From the IMG/VR virus record IMGVR_UViG_3300009705_000019, positions 1-54,282 of that record: DNA of 54,282 bases; one strand, given 5' to 3'. The number at the start of each line of letters is the position of its first letter. Position 1 is the first letter of the stretch. A model generated the notes under the pieces. That model saw only the letters and a list, made by a program, of their open reading frames with translations, did not search any database and was not told the DNA's origin. The translations under genes were made by a program, and so were the position numbers. The DNA is from a virus. Shown piece by piece: positions 28,755 through 36,730 of the stretch.

Positions 28755-28908
28755 CTTTCTTTTTCCTCCTTTCGTCAGTGCATTGTCGCCATTCTTCATC
28801 ATTATAATAGCGTTCTAAATGGCATGGTCGGCAGCACCAATCTGGTGCTTCTTGGGGGCATTCATCTTTATGAATCATCTCGCCACAGTCAGGGCATTCG
28901 TGTTTCAT
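28747..28908 (-). CDS. Zn-finger microprotein (53 aa)
   Basis: Starts MKHECPDCGEMIHKDECPQ at 28908 with GGGGGCGCAAGG upstream. Contains CPDC, C and CCRPCH, enough for one or two zinc sites, and a very charged C-terminus (ERRKKKDE). Its start overlaps the upstream stop (ATGA) and its TAA overlaps the next ATG. Function unknown. Confidence 0.7.
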   Translation of the reverse strand: MKHECPDCGEMIHKDECPQEAPDWCCRPCHLERYYNDEEWRQCTDERRKKKDE

Positions 28909-29051
28909 CCTTGCGCCCCCATAATTGTTAGACGTGCTACTGGTGCAATTCCGCAATTGTAGCAATAGATATTGATTGTTAATCCTGTATCGGGGTTTGA
29001 TTCAATTGCTGAACCAGTTGGCCTCCAATCGTGTTCGCAATCTTTACTCAT
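28905..29051 (-). CDS. Zn-ribbon microprotein (48 aa)
   Basis: Read from the apparent gap. Begins MSKDCEHDWRPTGSAIESNP and ends after YCYNCGIAPVARLTIMGAQG. One Cys plus a CYNC pair and a His make a minimal zinc ribbon. The ATG overlaps the Sak4-like gene's TGA (ATGA) and the TGA overlaps the next ATG. Coupling on both sides supports a real gene. Confidence 0.7.
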   Translation of the reverse strand: MSKDCEHDWRPTGSAIESNPDTGLTINIYCYNCGIAPVARLTIMGAQG

Positions 29052-30292
29052 GCAGATTCCTCAGTCGGCAGTTCGTGGGTATCATCTGGATGCTCAAAAG
29101 AACCATCTCTAATGCCCTTGTAGCCAAACCATTGACCATCTGTGCCTACTTCTTGTTGGAATAGTATAACTGGCTCAGGGAGGCGCAGGGAGGTTCGATT
29201 GAATTTCAATTGAGCCTTCGAGATTGTTTTGCCGGTGAGTTCACCGATCTCATTTCGTTCAAAATCTAAAGACACCTCGATGAGTTGTTCTAAATCACGC
29301 TCGGTGTCCTTCATCCATGCAGCAATCTCAGCACCCATGATTTCGTTTCCGCTTGAATCAAAAGAGGGCTTAACGCCAGTAATAGCATAGACGTGAACAT
29401 TAAGTCGGCTGAGTTCTTGGAAGGTGTTCATAGCCGCTTGGTATCGGTTCTTTCGGAATTCCCAATTGAAACGGCCAACTTTAGTGGCGGTCTTTCGACC
29501 AGATACTTCAACTGCATCATCTCCGAGTTCTAAATCCTCAATCTTCATAGCAGTTCCGCAGATATGAAGCCAATGATCCATCCCATCAAAAATGAAGGTC
29601 TTTAGATATGGATTTGGCATCTTGCCATGAACCTTGAAGTATTCATCCTGTGATTCAGCAACTTCGAGAGCATACAACAAATCATCCATTGTCTTGTTAA
29701 ATGTTTCAGGATAATTGAAAGGCACACGACTTTTGGATTTTTTGTTGGTAATCCAGGGGTTGAGAACAACGATGTTTTCTTGCTTGTCTAAGTGATGTGC
29801 AGATACGGTGGAGTCACCGCCAGCATCAAAATCCTCAATGAAAATCATTGCGCCATTGGCAATCTCTTCATCAGTCAAGGAATCAATAAGCATTCCCGAT
29901 TTACCGGCCTTTCGACCACCGACAACGCCACAAAGAACTTTTTTCTCTCTTCGCACGTGTGTTGATCGTGCGGCAGCAATCCTCTTCCATGCAGGGTTGG
30001 CTGATTGAGGCAAAGTCCAGTTCCCAGTTGATGTTGATGTTGCCAAAGCGACAGCATCCTCTTCAATAGGTAAAGGTGCATCATCAACAAGTGCTTCGAG
30101 GGGGAAATCATTACCAAATCCAGAATCCATTCCAGATTGCCTCTCTTCAACGGAGGGGAGGGTTTGAGTCACCACAGGTGCTTGAACCACTTCTGCGGTT
30201 GAAGGCAGGTCTGTTTCGACCTTCTCTTGCTGAGAAGGTTCTTTGGTTGTATCAACTGGCTTCCAGTTATCCAAGAATCCTGTCCCTGACAT
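29048..30292 (-). CDS. Sak4/RadA-like RecA-fold ATPase
   Basis: A 414-residue protein. The first ~100 residues are a disordered, Pro/Glu-rich extension. The RecA-type core has Walker A GVVGGRKAGKSG at 122-133 and Walker B YLKTFIFDGMDHW, followed by a region typical of phage Sak4 single-strand-annealing recombinases (VHVYAITGVKPSFD). It would assemble on single-stranded DNA or load recombination partners. The start MSGTGFLDNW at 30292 overlaps the upstream TGA by four bases (ATGA), so the upstream protein, a possible single-strand-binding protein, is made with it. The N-terminal extension is longer than in usual Sak4 proteins. Confidence 0.78.
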   Translation of the reverse strand: MSGTGFLDNWKPVDTTKEPSQQEKVETDLPSTAEVVQAPVVTQTLPSVEERQSGMDSGFGNDFPLEALVDDAPLPIEEDAVALATSTSTGNWTLPQSANPAWKRIAAARSTHVRREKKVLCGVVGGRKAGKSGMLIDSLTDEEIANGAMIFIEDFDAGGDSTVSAHHLDKQENIVVLNPWITNKKSKSRVPFNYPETFNKTMDDLLYALEVAESQDEYFKVHGKMPNPYLKTFIFDGMDHWLHICGTAMKIEDLELGDDAVEVSGRKTATKVGRFNWEFRKNRYQAAMNTFQELSRLNVHVYAITGVKPSFDSSGNEIMGAEIAAWMKDTERDLEQLIEVSLDFERNEIGELTGKTISKAQLKFNRTSLRLPEPVILFQQEVGTDGQWFGYKGIRDGSFEHPDDTHELPTEESA

Positions 30293-31608
30293 CAAAAGCC
30301 CTCCGTATGAGAGAGGTCGTTTGCATCGGCTGGTGCTTCTTTCGCAACAATAGAGCGCAAAGGCATTGCATACAAGCCCTTCGCATCCAGATTGATATTG
30401 ACTGAGCCATCTGTGCCTTGCCATGTTCGAGAGCGAACAATAACCCATACACGGCTACCACTTGCATAATCTCGCCATACATTTGCCTTCTTAACTTGGA
30501 ATGCGTGTTGCTTCTCAATGAGGTAGCGTGAAACATCAATCCATAGGCTGGCGTTGGCATCTTCACGTCTTAGGCTATTTGAGGTAAGAGTAAGTGAATG
30601 CTTGAATCCGCCATCGGTGTAAAGATTCTCTTTACCGGCATGGTCGATATAATCAGCCGTTCCACTAATCGCAAAGAGAGGTCCAAAATCCTTACCAGAT
30701 GAAAGAACCTTGCGGTTTGCCATATGGTGGTCAAAGACTTCGGCCAAATCAACACATGGCATGAAATTAGCAACAAATTGGTCTGGGGAGAACAAAGATT
30801 CAAGTTTAGGGCGAGTCTCTTCATCAGCCCATTCGAGGCCATAGGTCGCATCAATATCTAATGCAACCAATTGATCTTCGTCTGGTTCATCCGATCCCGT
30901 TGGTTTCCATGCGGTTTCTTTTACCGCTTTGAAAGAGATTGGGCGTAGTATTTCCAATTCAACCTCAGCAGCACCAAAGGAACATTCGAGAATCATTGGT
31001 GGTAAAGCCCCTTCACTTAGGAACTTCTCTTGAGTATTGCCGATGAAAAGCCACTTGCGCTTGGTCATGAATGCTCGCTTTGGTGAACGATTGTCAGCCT
31101 TGAGCAAACAGATGTGAGCAGCACCGTTATTGATTGCGATAACCCAAAGTGGGGTTTTATCGCCAGTCACGGATTCTTTGTAAAGCAAAGAGTCGTCTGC
31201 ACCTTTAACAATCCAATCATCGTTTTCTTTGACAACACGGCCAAGAGCAACGGTTTTATCATTTTGTCGAATCCCATATCTAAGGGCTTGACCCAGATTG
31301 ACTTCTGCCGCTTCAATGGCTGTGTCACGTTGGCGTTGCATCATATCACGTGTGCCGTCATAAGCCACTATCATACCGACCCATGTATCGCCTTTACCGC
31401 CACCTGAACCCTTTCTTCTTACGGTGTTCACTTCAAATGCTGATGAAAAGAAATCCATGTCTTCCGCATCGAGATTAGCGAGAACCTTCCCCGCCTGAGT
31501 CCATATTTCAGGGTAATTCTCCATTACGAATTCGGAAAACGCTTTGAGCGTTTCTTCTTCGGTCCATCCTTTGTTCTTGGCTATTCGGTTTAATCCTTCA
31601 TTCATCAT
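30292..31608 (-). CDS. Unknown protein coupled to Sak4-like ATPase; possible ssDNA-binding protein
   Basis: A 438-residue protein. The N-terminal ~65 residues are helical. The middle has two beta-rich parts (TWVGMIVAYDGTRD...; KTPLWVIAINNGAAHICLL...). The C-terminus, KKANVWRDYASGSRVWVIVRSRTWQGTDGSVNINLDAKGLYAM, looks like an OB-type barrel. A replication protein A-like single-strand DNA binding role is possible, supported only by fold impression and by coupling to the Sak4-like gene, a common pair in viruses. A promoter element of the conserved class lies about 47 bases upstream, inside the preceding gene, so this gene opens a unit. Confidence 0.6.
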   Translation of the reverse strand: MMNEGLNRIAKNKGWTEEETLKAFSEFVMENYPEIWTQAGKVLANLDAEDMDFFSSAFEVNTVRRKGSGGGKGDTWVGMIVAYDGTRDMMQRQRDTAIEAAEVNLGQALRYGIRQNDKTVALGRVVKENDDWIVKGADDSLLYKESVTGDKTPLWVIAINNGAAHICLLKADNRSPKRAFMTKRKWLFIGNTQEKFLSEGALPPMILECSFGAAEVELEILRPISFKAVKETAWKPTGSDEPDEDQLVALDIDATYGLEWADEETRPKLESLFSPDQFVANFMPCVDLAEVFDHHMANRKVLSSGKDFGPLFAISGTADYIDHAGKENLYTDGGFKHSLTLTSNSLRREDANASLWIDVSRYLIEKQHAFQVKKANVWRDYASGSRVWVIVRSRTWQGTDGSVNINLDAKGLYAMPLRSIVAKEAPADANDLSHTEGF

Positions 31609-31614
31609 CGTCTT

Positions 31615-31998
31615 TCACTTCCGTTGGGATTTATGCGAAGGTGGTAGGGTTATTAAAGACTCACTACATTCTTCGATTTGAGCAAGGGCTTCTAATACCT
31701 CTTCATAATCAAGGGGCTGAGGTAATACTCCATTAAGAGAAGCCACTAATTTTAGTTCATTTGAGTCGGGGCTAAGATTGAAAAAAGAGGACAGGGAATA
31801 ACATATTTTAGTTATGTCCTCAGTCTTAACAAAGGTTTTCTTCCATGTTAAACCGATGCCTCCCAATGTTGTTTCCACTTCATTTATTCTTTTAGAAAAC
31901 CAAACAATGGGTCTAATCTCATAACCGCATTTGAATTTGGTTGAAAGGCGACAGCGTATGCTGCCTCGAATTAACAACGCCGACATTAAAGTATTCAT
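31615..31998 (-). CDS. Unknown protein (127 aa) coupled to a membrane protein gene
   Basis: I choose ATG 31998 (MNTLMSALLIRGSIRCR) because it overlaps the stop of the membrane protein gene as TGATG. Longer forms from 32022 or 32109 would overlap that gene by 25 to 112 bases. The N-terminal part (SALLIRGSIRCRLSTKFKCGYEIRPIVWFSKR) faintly recalls LAGLIDADG endonuclease-like folds, too weak to name. The C-terminus is helical. Its 3' end contains the promoter for the next gene. Confidence 0.55.
   Translation of the reverse strand: MNTLMSALLIRGSIRCRLSTKFKCGYEIRPIVWFSKRINEVETTLGGIGLTWKKTFVKTEDITKICYSLSSFFNLSPDSNELKLVASLNGVLPQPLDYEEVLEALAQIEECSESLITLPPSHKSQRK
31643..31668 (-). promoter_or_regulatory. 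TATA-type promoter inside the 127-aa gene
   Basis: On the - strand TGAGTCTTTAATAACCCTAC, preceded by ATGTAG as at 22415. The TTTAATAA core stands about 47 bases from ATG 31608, predicting a leader of about 17-20 bases. Confidence 0.6.
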
Positions 31999-32186
31999 CA
32001 AATCAGTTTGTGATAAAGCCATGTTATCGGATAAAGAATCAGTATCACCAATAGAAGTGCGAGGCTGATTGTTGAGATCGTGAACATCACCAGCGTTAAT
32101 CTCAACCATCCCTGTATTCCCTCCTTCTTAACCGCCCAATTTGTCAGGTTCAACCACAAATCAGTTAGCATCTCCATATTCTTCAT
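31998..32186 (-). CDS. Small single-span membrane protein
   Basis: A 62-residue protein with a charged N-terminal half (LNLTNWAVKKEGIQGWLRL) and one strong transmembrane helix near residues 33-56 (MFTISTISLALLLVILILYPI), ending YHKLI. ATG 32186 overlaps the degenerate-ligase gene; ATG 32171 (MLTDLW) is an equally possible start. Its TGA overlaps the next ATG. Small one-span viral membrane proteins may be holin-like or remodel membranes; nothing here decides. Confidence 0.6.
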   Translation of the reverse strand: MKNMEMLTDLWLNLTNWAVKKEGIQGWLRLTLVMFTISTISLALLLVILILYPITWLYHKLI

Positions 32187-33603
32187 CCCATCTTTTTGTT
32201 AGTGCTTCGATTTCGTCAATACCTACACAGTCATTAAGACCCGCACTACTGGCGACACTTTCAATTACGCCTTGAATGTAAGCCCCATAATCGCCCCATC
32301 CAGACGATATAACCTTGACATTTACAAAGACGGGGCTTTTCATTGATACTTCTTCGCCCTCAACAATTTTATGAGGATTGGTAAAACGCATTAAAGATAA
32401 ATTCGGAACAATATCAACTAAACCTACGGGGTAATGAGAATCTCCATCTCGAACAGCGATTCGCCATTTTGAAAGAACTGGCCTGGATTGAGGGTTCTCT
32501 TTTACATATAGCCCACCGATAACCATGAATACAGATTTATGCACCTGATGAATGTTCATCAACACAGTTTCATATACTGAACTTTCATGAGTAAGGATCC
32601 CATTTGCATTCCATAGGATAACTGGTTGTTTTGTTCCTACGTGTTCCAAGTAGTAGGCAGCATCCTCAATTTCAACCATTGGTTTTAACGCCCAATCCTT
32701 ACAACCAATCATCTTACGCCTCTTTTCAAATGGCATCGTTTCTATTGATGGTGTTAATAAATCAACAATCATCATTTCAATATCCCTGCCACTTGCATAT
32801 TCAACAAGATAGATGCCTCCTTTTATCCCTGCTGATTCAATCATCTGTAAAGTTGAATCTTCAATGTCGAGAAGTGTTCCAGTTGTATTGTATATCCTCA
32901 CATCATCTTTGAGAATATGGAGAGTCATTCGTTCACCTTCTGGAATCTCTAAAAGGGTTTTTCCAAAAGGAACATCACGGATGTTGCAGATTGAAGGAGA
33001 GGGTATTATCATAGGCATTCCAATTGCAGGTTTGAGAACATCATGAATACTTTCTTGTCTTGATAATCGATCACAGGTTTTTTCCAACCCAATAAGGAAT
33101 GAGGCTTTTCGCACGTGACGCATGAGTTCCCCGTTGGCATGAGCAAGTGCTTTTGTCACATCATAACGATTGATTGGACCTTGACGATTGCTTAATCGAA
33201 GGAAAAAGCACATGAGGTCTTGAGAAGTTATCCGTGAAAACAAAGGCCGCAACAGGGCGGAACGCTGTATATTATCCTCACAGGATTCAAGAACGCTTTT
33301 GGTGACTTCAAATGCTCGATCAACAATCGCAACCGTTTTATTTGCTCTTGATAAATCAGCCAGCATGGTAATTGGATTAGGATTTTCCGATACTTCTTCT
33401 GGATAAAGATCGGTCAATAGAAAATAAATCTCCCTCAAATCCTCATCGGAGAGTCTATGCTTTGAGGATGGGGCGTGGCACAGGTATGCAATTTTCCATT
33501 GATTCAAAGGACACGCCAGAAGGAGATTCTTGATGATTTTTGATTTGTCACGTGGTAATACTTTACATACTCTCGAAGATTCAGCGATTTGCCGATAGTT
33601 CAA
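32161..33603 (-). CDS. Degenerate ATP-dependent DNA-ligase-like protein
   Basis: A 480-residue protein following the archaeal Lig1 plan: a helical DNA-binding domain (about 20-185), a nucleotidyltransferase domain (about 195-360) and a C-terminal OB fold (about 365-480, WRIAVRD ... VFVNVKVISSGWGDYG). AIGMPMIIPSP matches the pre-motif 'GxPxxPML'. Where KYDGER should stand it has IPEGER (220-225), so the adenylated Lys is Ile and the Asp is Glu. Motif IV 'EGivvK' is NGILTH (334-339), and the motif V lysines are also changed. DLL and RR of the core remain. It probably binds nicks or clamps without ligating. TTG start after AGGTGATGG. Confidence 0.62.
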   Translation of the reverse strand: MNYRQIAESSRVCKVLPRDKSKIIKNLLLACPLNQWKIAYLCHAPSSKHRLSDEDLREIYFLLTDLYPEEVSENPNPITMLADLSRANKTVAIVDRAFEVTKSVLESCEDNIQRSALLRPLFSRITSQDLMCFFLRLSNRQGPINRYDVTKALAHANGELMRHVRKASFLIGLEKTCDRLSRQESIHDVLKPAIGMPMIIPSPSICNIRDVPFGKTLLEIPEGERMTLHILKDDVRIYNTTGTLLDIEDSTLQMIESAGIKGGIYLVEYASGRDIEMMIVDLLTPSIETMPFEKRRKMIGCKDWALKPMVEIEDAAYYLEHVGTKQPVILWNANGILTHESSVYETVLMNIHQVHKSVFMVIGGLYVKENPQSRPVLSKWRIAVRDGDSHYPVGLVDIVPNLSLMRFTNPHKIVEGEEVSMKSPVFVNVKVISSGWGDYGAYIQGVIESVASSAGLNDCVGIDEIEALTKRWDEEYGDAN

Positions 33604-33609
33604 AAACCA

Positions 33610-33975
33610 TCACCTATCCAAAAAGTCTTGGAAGGATTCTTCGTCAGGTATAATTTCTAAAACAATCTCTTTAGCCCAATCTTGCTCAATCCAATGAACA
33701 CTATCTCTTCTCCGATCTTGATTGAATGGTTTGGTTCTTCGAGCAATGACACGCAACGCTGCATCCCTCACATCTTTGCTGGAACGCCGATTGCCCGTCA
33801 TGTGTGCTACCAAATAAACGCAATCGACAATCAATGATTTCGGAACTCTTGCCGCTTTCAAGCGAGTCTTATTCCAAATATCATATACAAGAGGAATAAT
33901 CCCTTCTGGCAAATCTAATTGCCAAACCATTTGAGAAATAATCTCCTTATGGTGTTCTTGCCAACGCTCAATCAT
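33610..33975 (-). CDS. Possible TFB-like cyclin-fold protein
   Basis: A 121-residue all-helical protein. The stretch LDLPEGIIPLVYDIWNKTRLKAARVPKSLIVDCVYLVAHMTGNRRSSKDVRDAA matches the order of a TFIIB/TFB cyclin repeat (lp..i...a..i......r..r....iaaaciYla.r..g..rt..di). Only one repeat, no N-terminal Zn ribbon. A truncated transcription factor B that redirects host RNA polymerase, or a decoy, is an attractive reading but rests on pattern alone. Its ATG overlaps the upstream stop by eight bases, and the downstream ligase-like gene is coupled. Confidence 0.55.
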   Translation of the reverse strand: MIERWQEHHKEIISQMVWQLDLPEGIIPLVYDIWNKTRLKAARVPKSLIVDCVYLVAHMTGNRRSSKDVRDAALRVIARRTKPFNQDRRRDSVHWIEQDWAKEIVLEIIPDEESFQDFLDR

Positions 33976-34264
33976 CTTCTATCGCCACCATTTCATCAGG
34001 TTCATCTTCCCATGCTTCATCATCATGAATGACTTCAACCAACTTATCGAGTAATGAACGTGCTTCTTCTCTTGAGAGCATAAATCCTTGTTTAGTATAG
34101 CCAGTATATCCTCGTATGGAGGGAATGACTCTATTCAATCTCAAATTTAATACTCTTGCATTGTAGGCTTCACTTGTCATAACGTGGAGTTCAAAACCAG
34201 GAGTAAAGGATGCTGGAATCACACCAAACACTCTCGATTTGAAGTCATTATCCTCAGCCATCAT
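33968..34264 (-). CDS. Possible PC4-like ssDNA-binding/transcription protein
   Basis: A 98-residue protein. NLRLNRVIPSIRGYTGYTKQGFMLSREEARSLLDKLVEVI resembles the PC4/Sub1 pattern 'diR......G....TkkGisL..e....L...l..i', with a very acidic tail (DEAWEDEPDEMVAIEDD), as in PC4-type coactivators and single-strand binding proteins. It precedes the TFB-like gene, which would fit a small transcription module. The match is weak. Two tandem ATGs (34264, 34261) overlap the upstream TGA. Confidence 0.5.
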   Translation of the reverse strand: MMAEDNDFKSRVFGVIPASFTPGFELHVMTSEAYNARVLNLRLNRVIPSIRGYTGYTKQGFMLSREEARSLLDKLVEVIHDDEAWEDEPDEMVAIEDD

Positions 34265-34785
34265 TCTTCCTCTTCTTGAATCTTGGTTTGATTGATCACA
34301 TACCCTCTATCATCGACAACAATGTGAACTGATTTCAAAAGTGGTTCAACTGCCTGTTCATTGCCACAGCAAGGACAGGTCAAAGAATCTTGAATCCTGA
34401 CATATTGTTGCGCTGGACTTAGGGCTTCAACACGGAAAACCGCACCACATCGATCAGCGCACATTGACACCATGCCGATAAGATCATCAGGGATATTGAT
34501 TTCCCCTTCGTTGTCTGTTGCCAACAACACTTCTTCTTTAATATCCCATCCTATGTTGTCTGCGAGAGCCATAATCCAATGGTGGTTATCAAACACAGAA
34601 GGCTCTAAATTGGTATCATGAGGTTTTGAAAAGTGTATCTCACGGAGAGTTAATTCCTTTACGCCAGTTCGGATATACGCCCCAACATTAGGTAAAACCC
34701 ATCGACCATTTTCAACAGACAATGAGTTCCAAAGGTAATACGCCCATTCAATATCCTTCTGGTCGGGTGACGGCATCTCAGGCAT
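34261..34785 (-). CDS. Unknown protein with C-terminal Zn ribbon (174 aa)
   Basis: Start MPEMPSPDQK at 34785, eight bases after a strong AGGAGGTG site; a longer frame lies inside the next small gene and has no site. The protein has a mixed N-terminal domain, then CADRCG and TCPCCGNE, four to six Cys for a zinc ribbon, and an acidic tail (QEEEE). I do not recognise the family. Overlaps both neighbours. Confidence 0.65.
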   Translation of the reverse strand: MPEMPSPDQKDIEWAYYLWNSLSVENGRWVLPNVGAYIRTGVKELTLREIHFSKPHDTNLEPSVFDNHHWIMALADNIGWDIKEEVLLATDNEGEINIPDDLIGMVSMCADRCGAVFRVEALSPAQQYVRIQDSLTCPCCGNEQAVEPLLKSVHIVVDDRGYVINQTKIQEEEE

Positions 34786-34918
34786 TGAACACCCACCTCC
34801 TACACTGGGAACATTGTTTGGCTTGCTTACGCTTCTCGGATAAAGCATCGAATCTCTCTCCGACCTCTTTCATATTGTCATTGCCACAATCGGGGCATTT
34901 TGATTTTAATTCAGTCAT
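34778..34918 (-). CDS. Zn-ribbon microprotein (46 aa)
   Basis: Starts MTELKSKCPDCGNDNMKEVG and carries CPDC at 8-11 and CSQC at 36-39, a canonical four-Cys ribbon with a basic linker (EKRKQAKQ). GGAAGAATAAC precedes the ATG. Its end overlaps the next ATG by eight bases, and its last codons hold that gene's AGGAGGTG site. Confidence 0.75.
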   Translation of the reverse strand: MTELKSKCPDCGNDNMKEVGERFDALSEKRKQAKQCSQCRRWVFNA

Positions 34919-34919
34919 G

Positions 34920-35063
34920 TTATTCTTCCTCTCCATGTTTGCAGTTTTCATCATGAACGTGAAGGCATTTCTTGTGTTTTATCCATCCAAAACAGAATCT
35001 AAAGCCAGATATTGTAGGGCTATTACATCCCCTTCGAGCGCACGTTCTCCCAAATAAACGCAT
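34920..35063 (-). CDS. Cys/His-rich microprotein (47 aa)
   Basis: Starts MRLFGRTCARRGCNSPTISG and continues FCFGWIKHKKCLHVHDENC, with five Cys and four His that could bind zinc, and a basic N-terminus. The ATG overlaps the upstream TAA (TAATG) and GAGGAAGAGG precedes it. Sits in a run of four very short overlapping genes. Function unknown. Confidence 0.65.
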   Translation of the reverse strand: MRLFGRTCARRGCNSPTISGFRFCFGWIKHKKCLHVHDENCKHGEEE

Positions 35064-35380
35064 TATTCCTCTTCCTCCTGAGTATTTCGGATATTAGTTG
35101 AAAAGAACCTCATGCCTGATTGATCGGTGTGAACCTTATGCCAACGCCAATCCCTCATGTTGTTGTTTTGTCTAAATGATAATTCCTCAACCATGTATTC
35201 CTCAGCATCTTTGAGAAGGGGTTTTTCATCAAATGAACTATGAATGCCAAACAACACCTCTCTCCAACCTGCATGATTGGAGGGCGAAATTACAATGTTT
35301 GGTTGTTCATTTACCAGTATGAACATAGAATCTTCTATGTCGGATTTATCAGTTAAGAGTATTTCGAATTTTGCTTGCAT
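35063..35380 (-). CDS. Unknown protein (105 aa)
   Basis: Starts MQAKFEILLTDKSDIEDSMF six bases after a strong AGGAGGAA. Alpha/beta-looking, with an acidic tail TQEEEE like two neighbours. The start lies 28 bases inside the preceding gene. No family recognised. Confidence 0.65.
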   Translation of the reverse strand: MQAKFEILLTDKSDIEDSMFILVNEQPNIVISPSNHAGWREVLFGIHSSFDEKPLLKDAEEYMVEELSFRQNNNMRDWRWHKVHTDQSGMRFFSTNIRNTQEEEE

Positions 35381-35616
35381 TTCTGTTCCTCCTGTTCTTT
35401 CAAATCCTTTACTTTCAATATCCTGGTGTCAATTTCATTCAAAGCATCAAACCTTTCAACGCCTGTCATATCATCATATCTGGATGTGCCAAGAAGCATC
35501 CCTCGATCAGCAAACAATTCAACTAAAATCTCATCATATGCTTTAATGAATGATTCATGCTCTTGTTTGACCTTGAGCCTATGTTCTAAATCGGGGGTCT
35601 TTGGGAAAGGCCACAT
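35353..35616 (-). CDS. Helical unknown protein (87 aa), probably leaderless
   Basis: Starts MWPFPKTPDLEHRLKVKQ at 35616. It is largely helical and charged (LNEIDTRILKVKDLKEQEEQKCKQ), coiled-coil-like. No ribosome binding site precedes the ATG, but a TATA element core lies about 29 bases upstream, so transcription and translation would start at nearly the same base. Function unknown. Confidence 0.65.
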   Translation of the reverse strand: MWPFPKTPDLEHRLKVKQEHESFIKAYDEILVELFADRGMLLGTSRYDDMTGVERFDALNEIDTRILKVKDLKEQEEQKCKQNSKYS

Positions 35617-35633
35617 TAGACAAACCAAAGGGG

Positions 35634-35655
35634 TTTGGCAATTAAAGCCTCACAC
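35634..35655 (-). promoter_or_regulatory. TATA-type promoter, leaderless class
   Basis: On the - strand GTGAGGCTTTAATTGCCAAA. The TTTAATT core is about 29 bases before ATG 35616, the normal archaeal TATA-to-start distance, giving an mRNA without leader. Same core as other members. Confidence 0.6.
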
Positions 35656-35919
35656 CTACTTCATCATATCTTCGGTAGTTATTGCGAAGCGATGATAGGC
35701 GATATGCCAGCGTTGATATGAAACCCAACGTGCAAGTAAATTGATTCTGTTTTTTGGGTATTTACTCCCACAATAGGGGCAATAACGGTAGCCTTCGAGA
35801 ACCCAAGCGATATTGACTTCGTGACCGCACTTCCACAGCCTTGATATTTTCGCTGAGGGTTTTCTTGGTCTTTCTTCTGGAATCTCAAGAACGGGTATTG
35901 CTGCTTGAGATACAACCAT
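35656..35919 (-). CDS. Small Zn-ribbon protein (87 aa), TAG-terminated
   Basis: MVVSQAAIPVLEIPEERPRK, then a ribbon made of WKCGHE and YRYCPYCGSKYPKNR (three Cys plus His), then a basic/aromatic tail. GGAGTGA precedes the ATG. It ends with TAG followed one codon later by TGA, a tandem stop that would limit readthrough to two residues. Function unknown. Confidence 0.7.
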   Translation of the reverse strand: MVVSQAAIPVLEIPEERPRKPSAKISRLWKCGHEVNIAWVLEGYRYCPYCGSKYPKNRINLLARWVSYQRWHIAYHRFAITTEDMMK

Positions 35920-35923
35920 AATT

Positions 35924-36559
35924 TCACTCCCAGTTCTCAGTCAATTTGAAACCAGTTGAATTATCGTCAAATTCGATGATGGCTTCACCTTTTAGATGAT
36001 TAGTCCGTAGTTTCTTATCTATTTCCTCATCTTTTTTAGACCACTCACACGCTTCGCATTTTTCCTCTTTCGGCTTTCCTCTCCCGTTGTTCATTCGAGG
36101 ATGGCCGCACCAATTACAATCCGTTGTTAAATCGCAATCAGCAAAGAAATAGGTTGGAGTTATGTCAAATGTTTCATCATCTGTTCTTAACATGAAATGC
36201 TTTTTCCAATCAATAGCCGACCATAAGATCGGCGTTGCCTCCCACCCTTGACGCTCGAATAACTTAAAGAAAATAGCGCAAGAGGGGTGTGTGGGATCTA
36301 ATATGTCAAAATTAGCCGATACATCATCCTTTGCGATCCAACCTCTAAAGCCGTTTGAATCAATGAAAGCGATGGCTCGTTCTTCATCGAGAGCGTAGTG
36401 TGGCAAATCCAGGTAGGGAATGAATGCTACTACATCGCCCTTCTCAGGTCGTGCCTCATAAGAGCCTACAAATCGGCGGCTTTCCTTGCATACCATGAAT
36501 GACACCATAATGGGTGTAAGTGGTGCTAAGGGGAATTCAACCAGTGGGGCGTGAGTCAT
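35924..36559 (-). CDS. Unknown protein with Zn-binding insert (211 aa)
   Basis: A mixed alpha/beta protein. The N-terminal part includes RPEKGDVVAFIPYLDLP, and a Cys-rich insert CDLTTDCNWCGHPR ... EKCEACEW lies near residues 143-172. The C-terminus TNHLKGEAIIEFDDNSTGFKLTENWE resembles a beta hairpin. ATG overlaps the upstream TGA. Not recognised. Confidence 0.65.
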   Translation of the reverse strand: MTHAPLVEFPLAPLTPIMVSFMVCKESRRFVGSYEARPEKGDVVAFIPYLDLPHYALDEERAIAFIDSNGFRGWIAKDDVSANFDILDPTHPSCAIFFKLFERQGWEATPILWSAIDWKKHFMLRTDDETFDITPTYFFADCDLTTDCNWCGHPRMNNGRGKPKEEKCEACEWSKKDEEIDKKLRTNHLKGEAIIEFDDNSTGFKLTENWE

Positions 36560-36729
36560 TCGGCCACATCCTTTAGAATACCTTTGCTCATCAATTCATC
36601 CTGAATGACACCACGAAGGATTTCAATAACAGCATCACGGTTCACGACAATGACACCATCTATGTCTTCATCACATTCGGCCAATACGCCGATGATGTTT
36701 GTTAATGCACTTATCATTGAATCGCTCAT
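36556..36729 (-). CDS. Small unknown protein (57 aa)
   Basis: Start MSDSMISALTNIIGVLAECDED at 36729, directly after the upstream TAG (TAGAATG). Helical with acidic patches; ends LMSKGILKDVAE. A longer form from 36759 would lie in the preceding gene. Function unknown. Confidence 0.55.
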   Translation of the reverse strand: MSDSMISALTNIIGVLAECDEDIDGVIVVNRDAVIEILRGVIQDELMSKGILKDVAE

Positions 36730-36730
36730 T

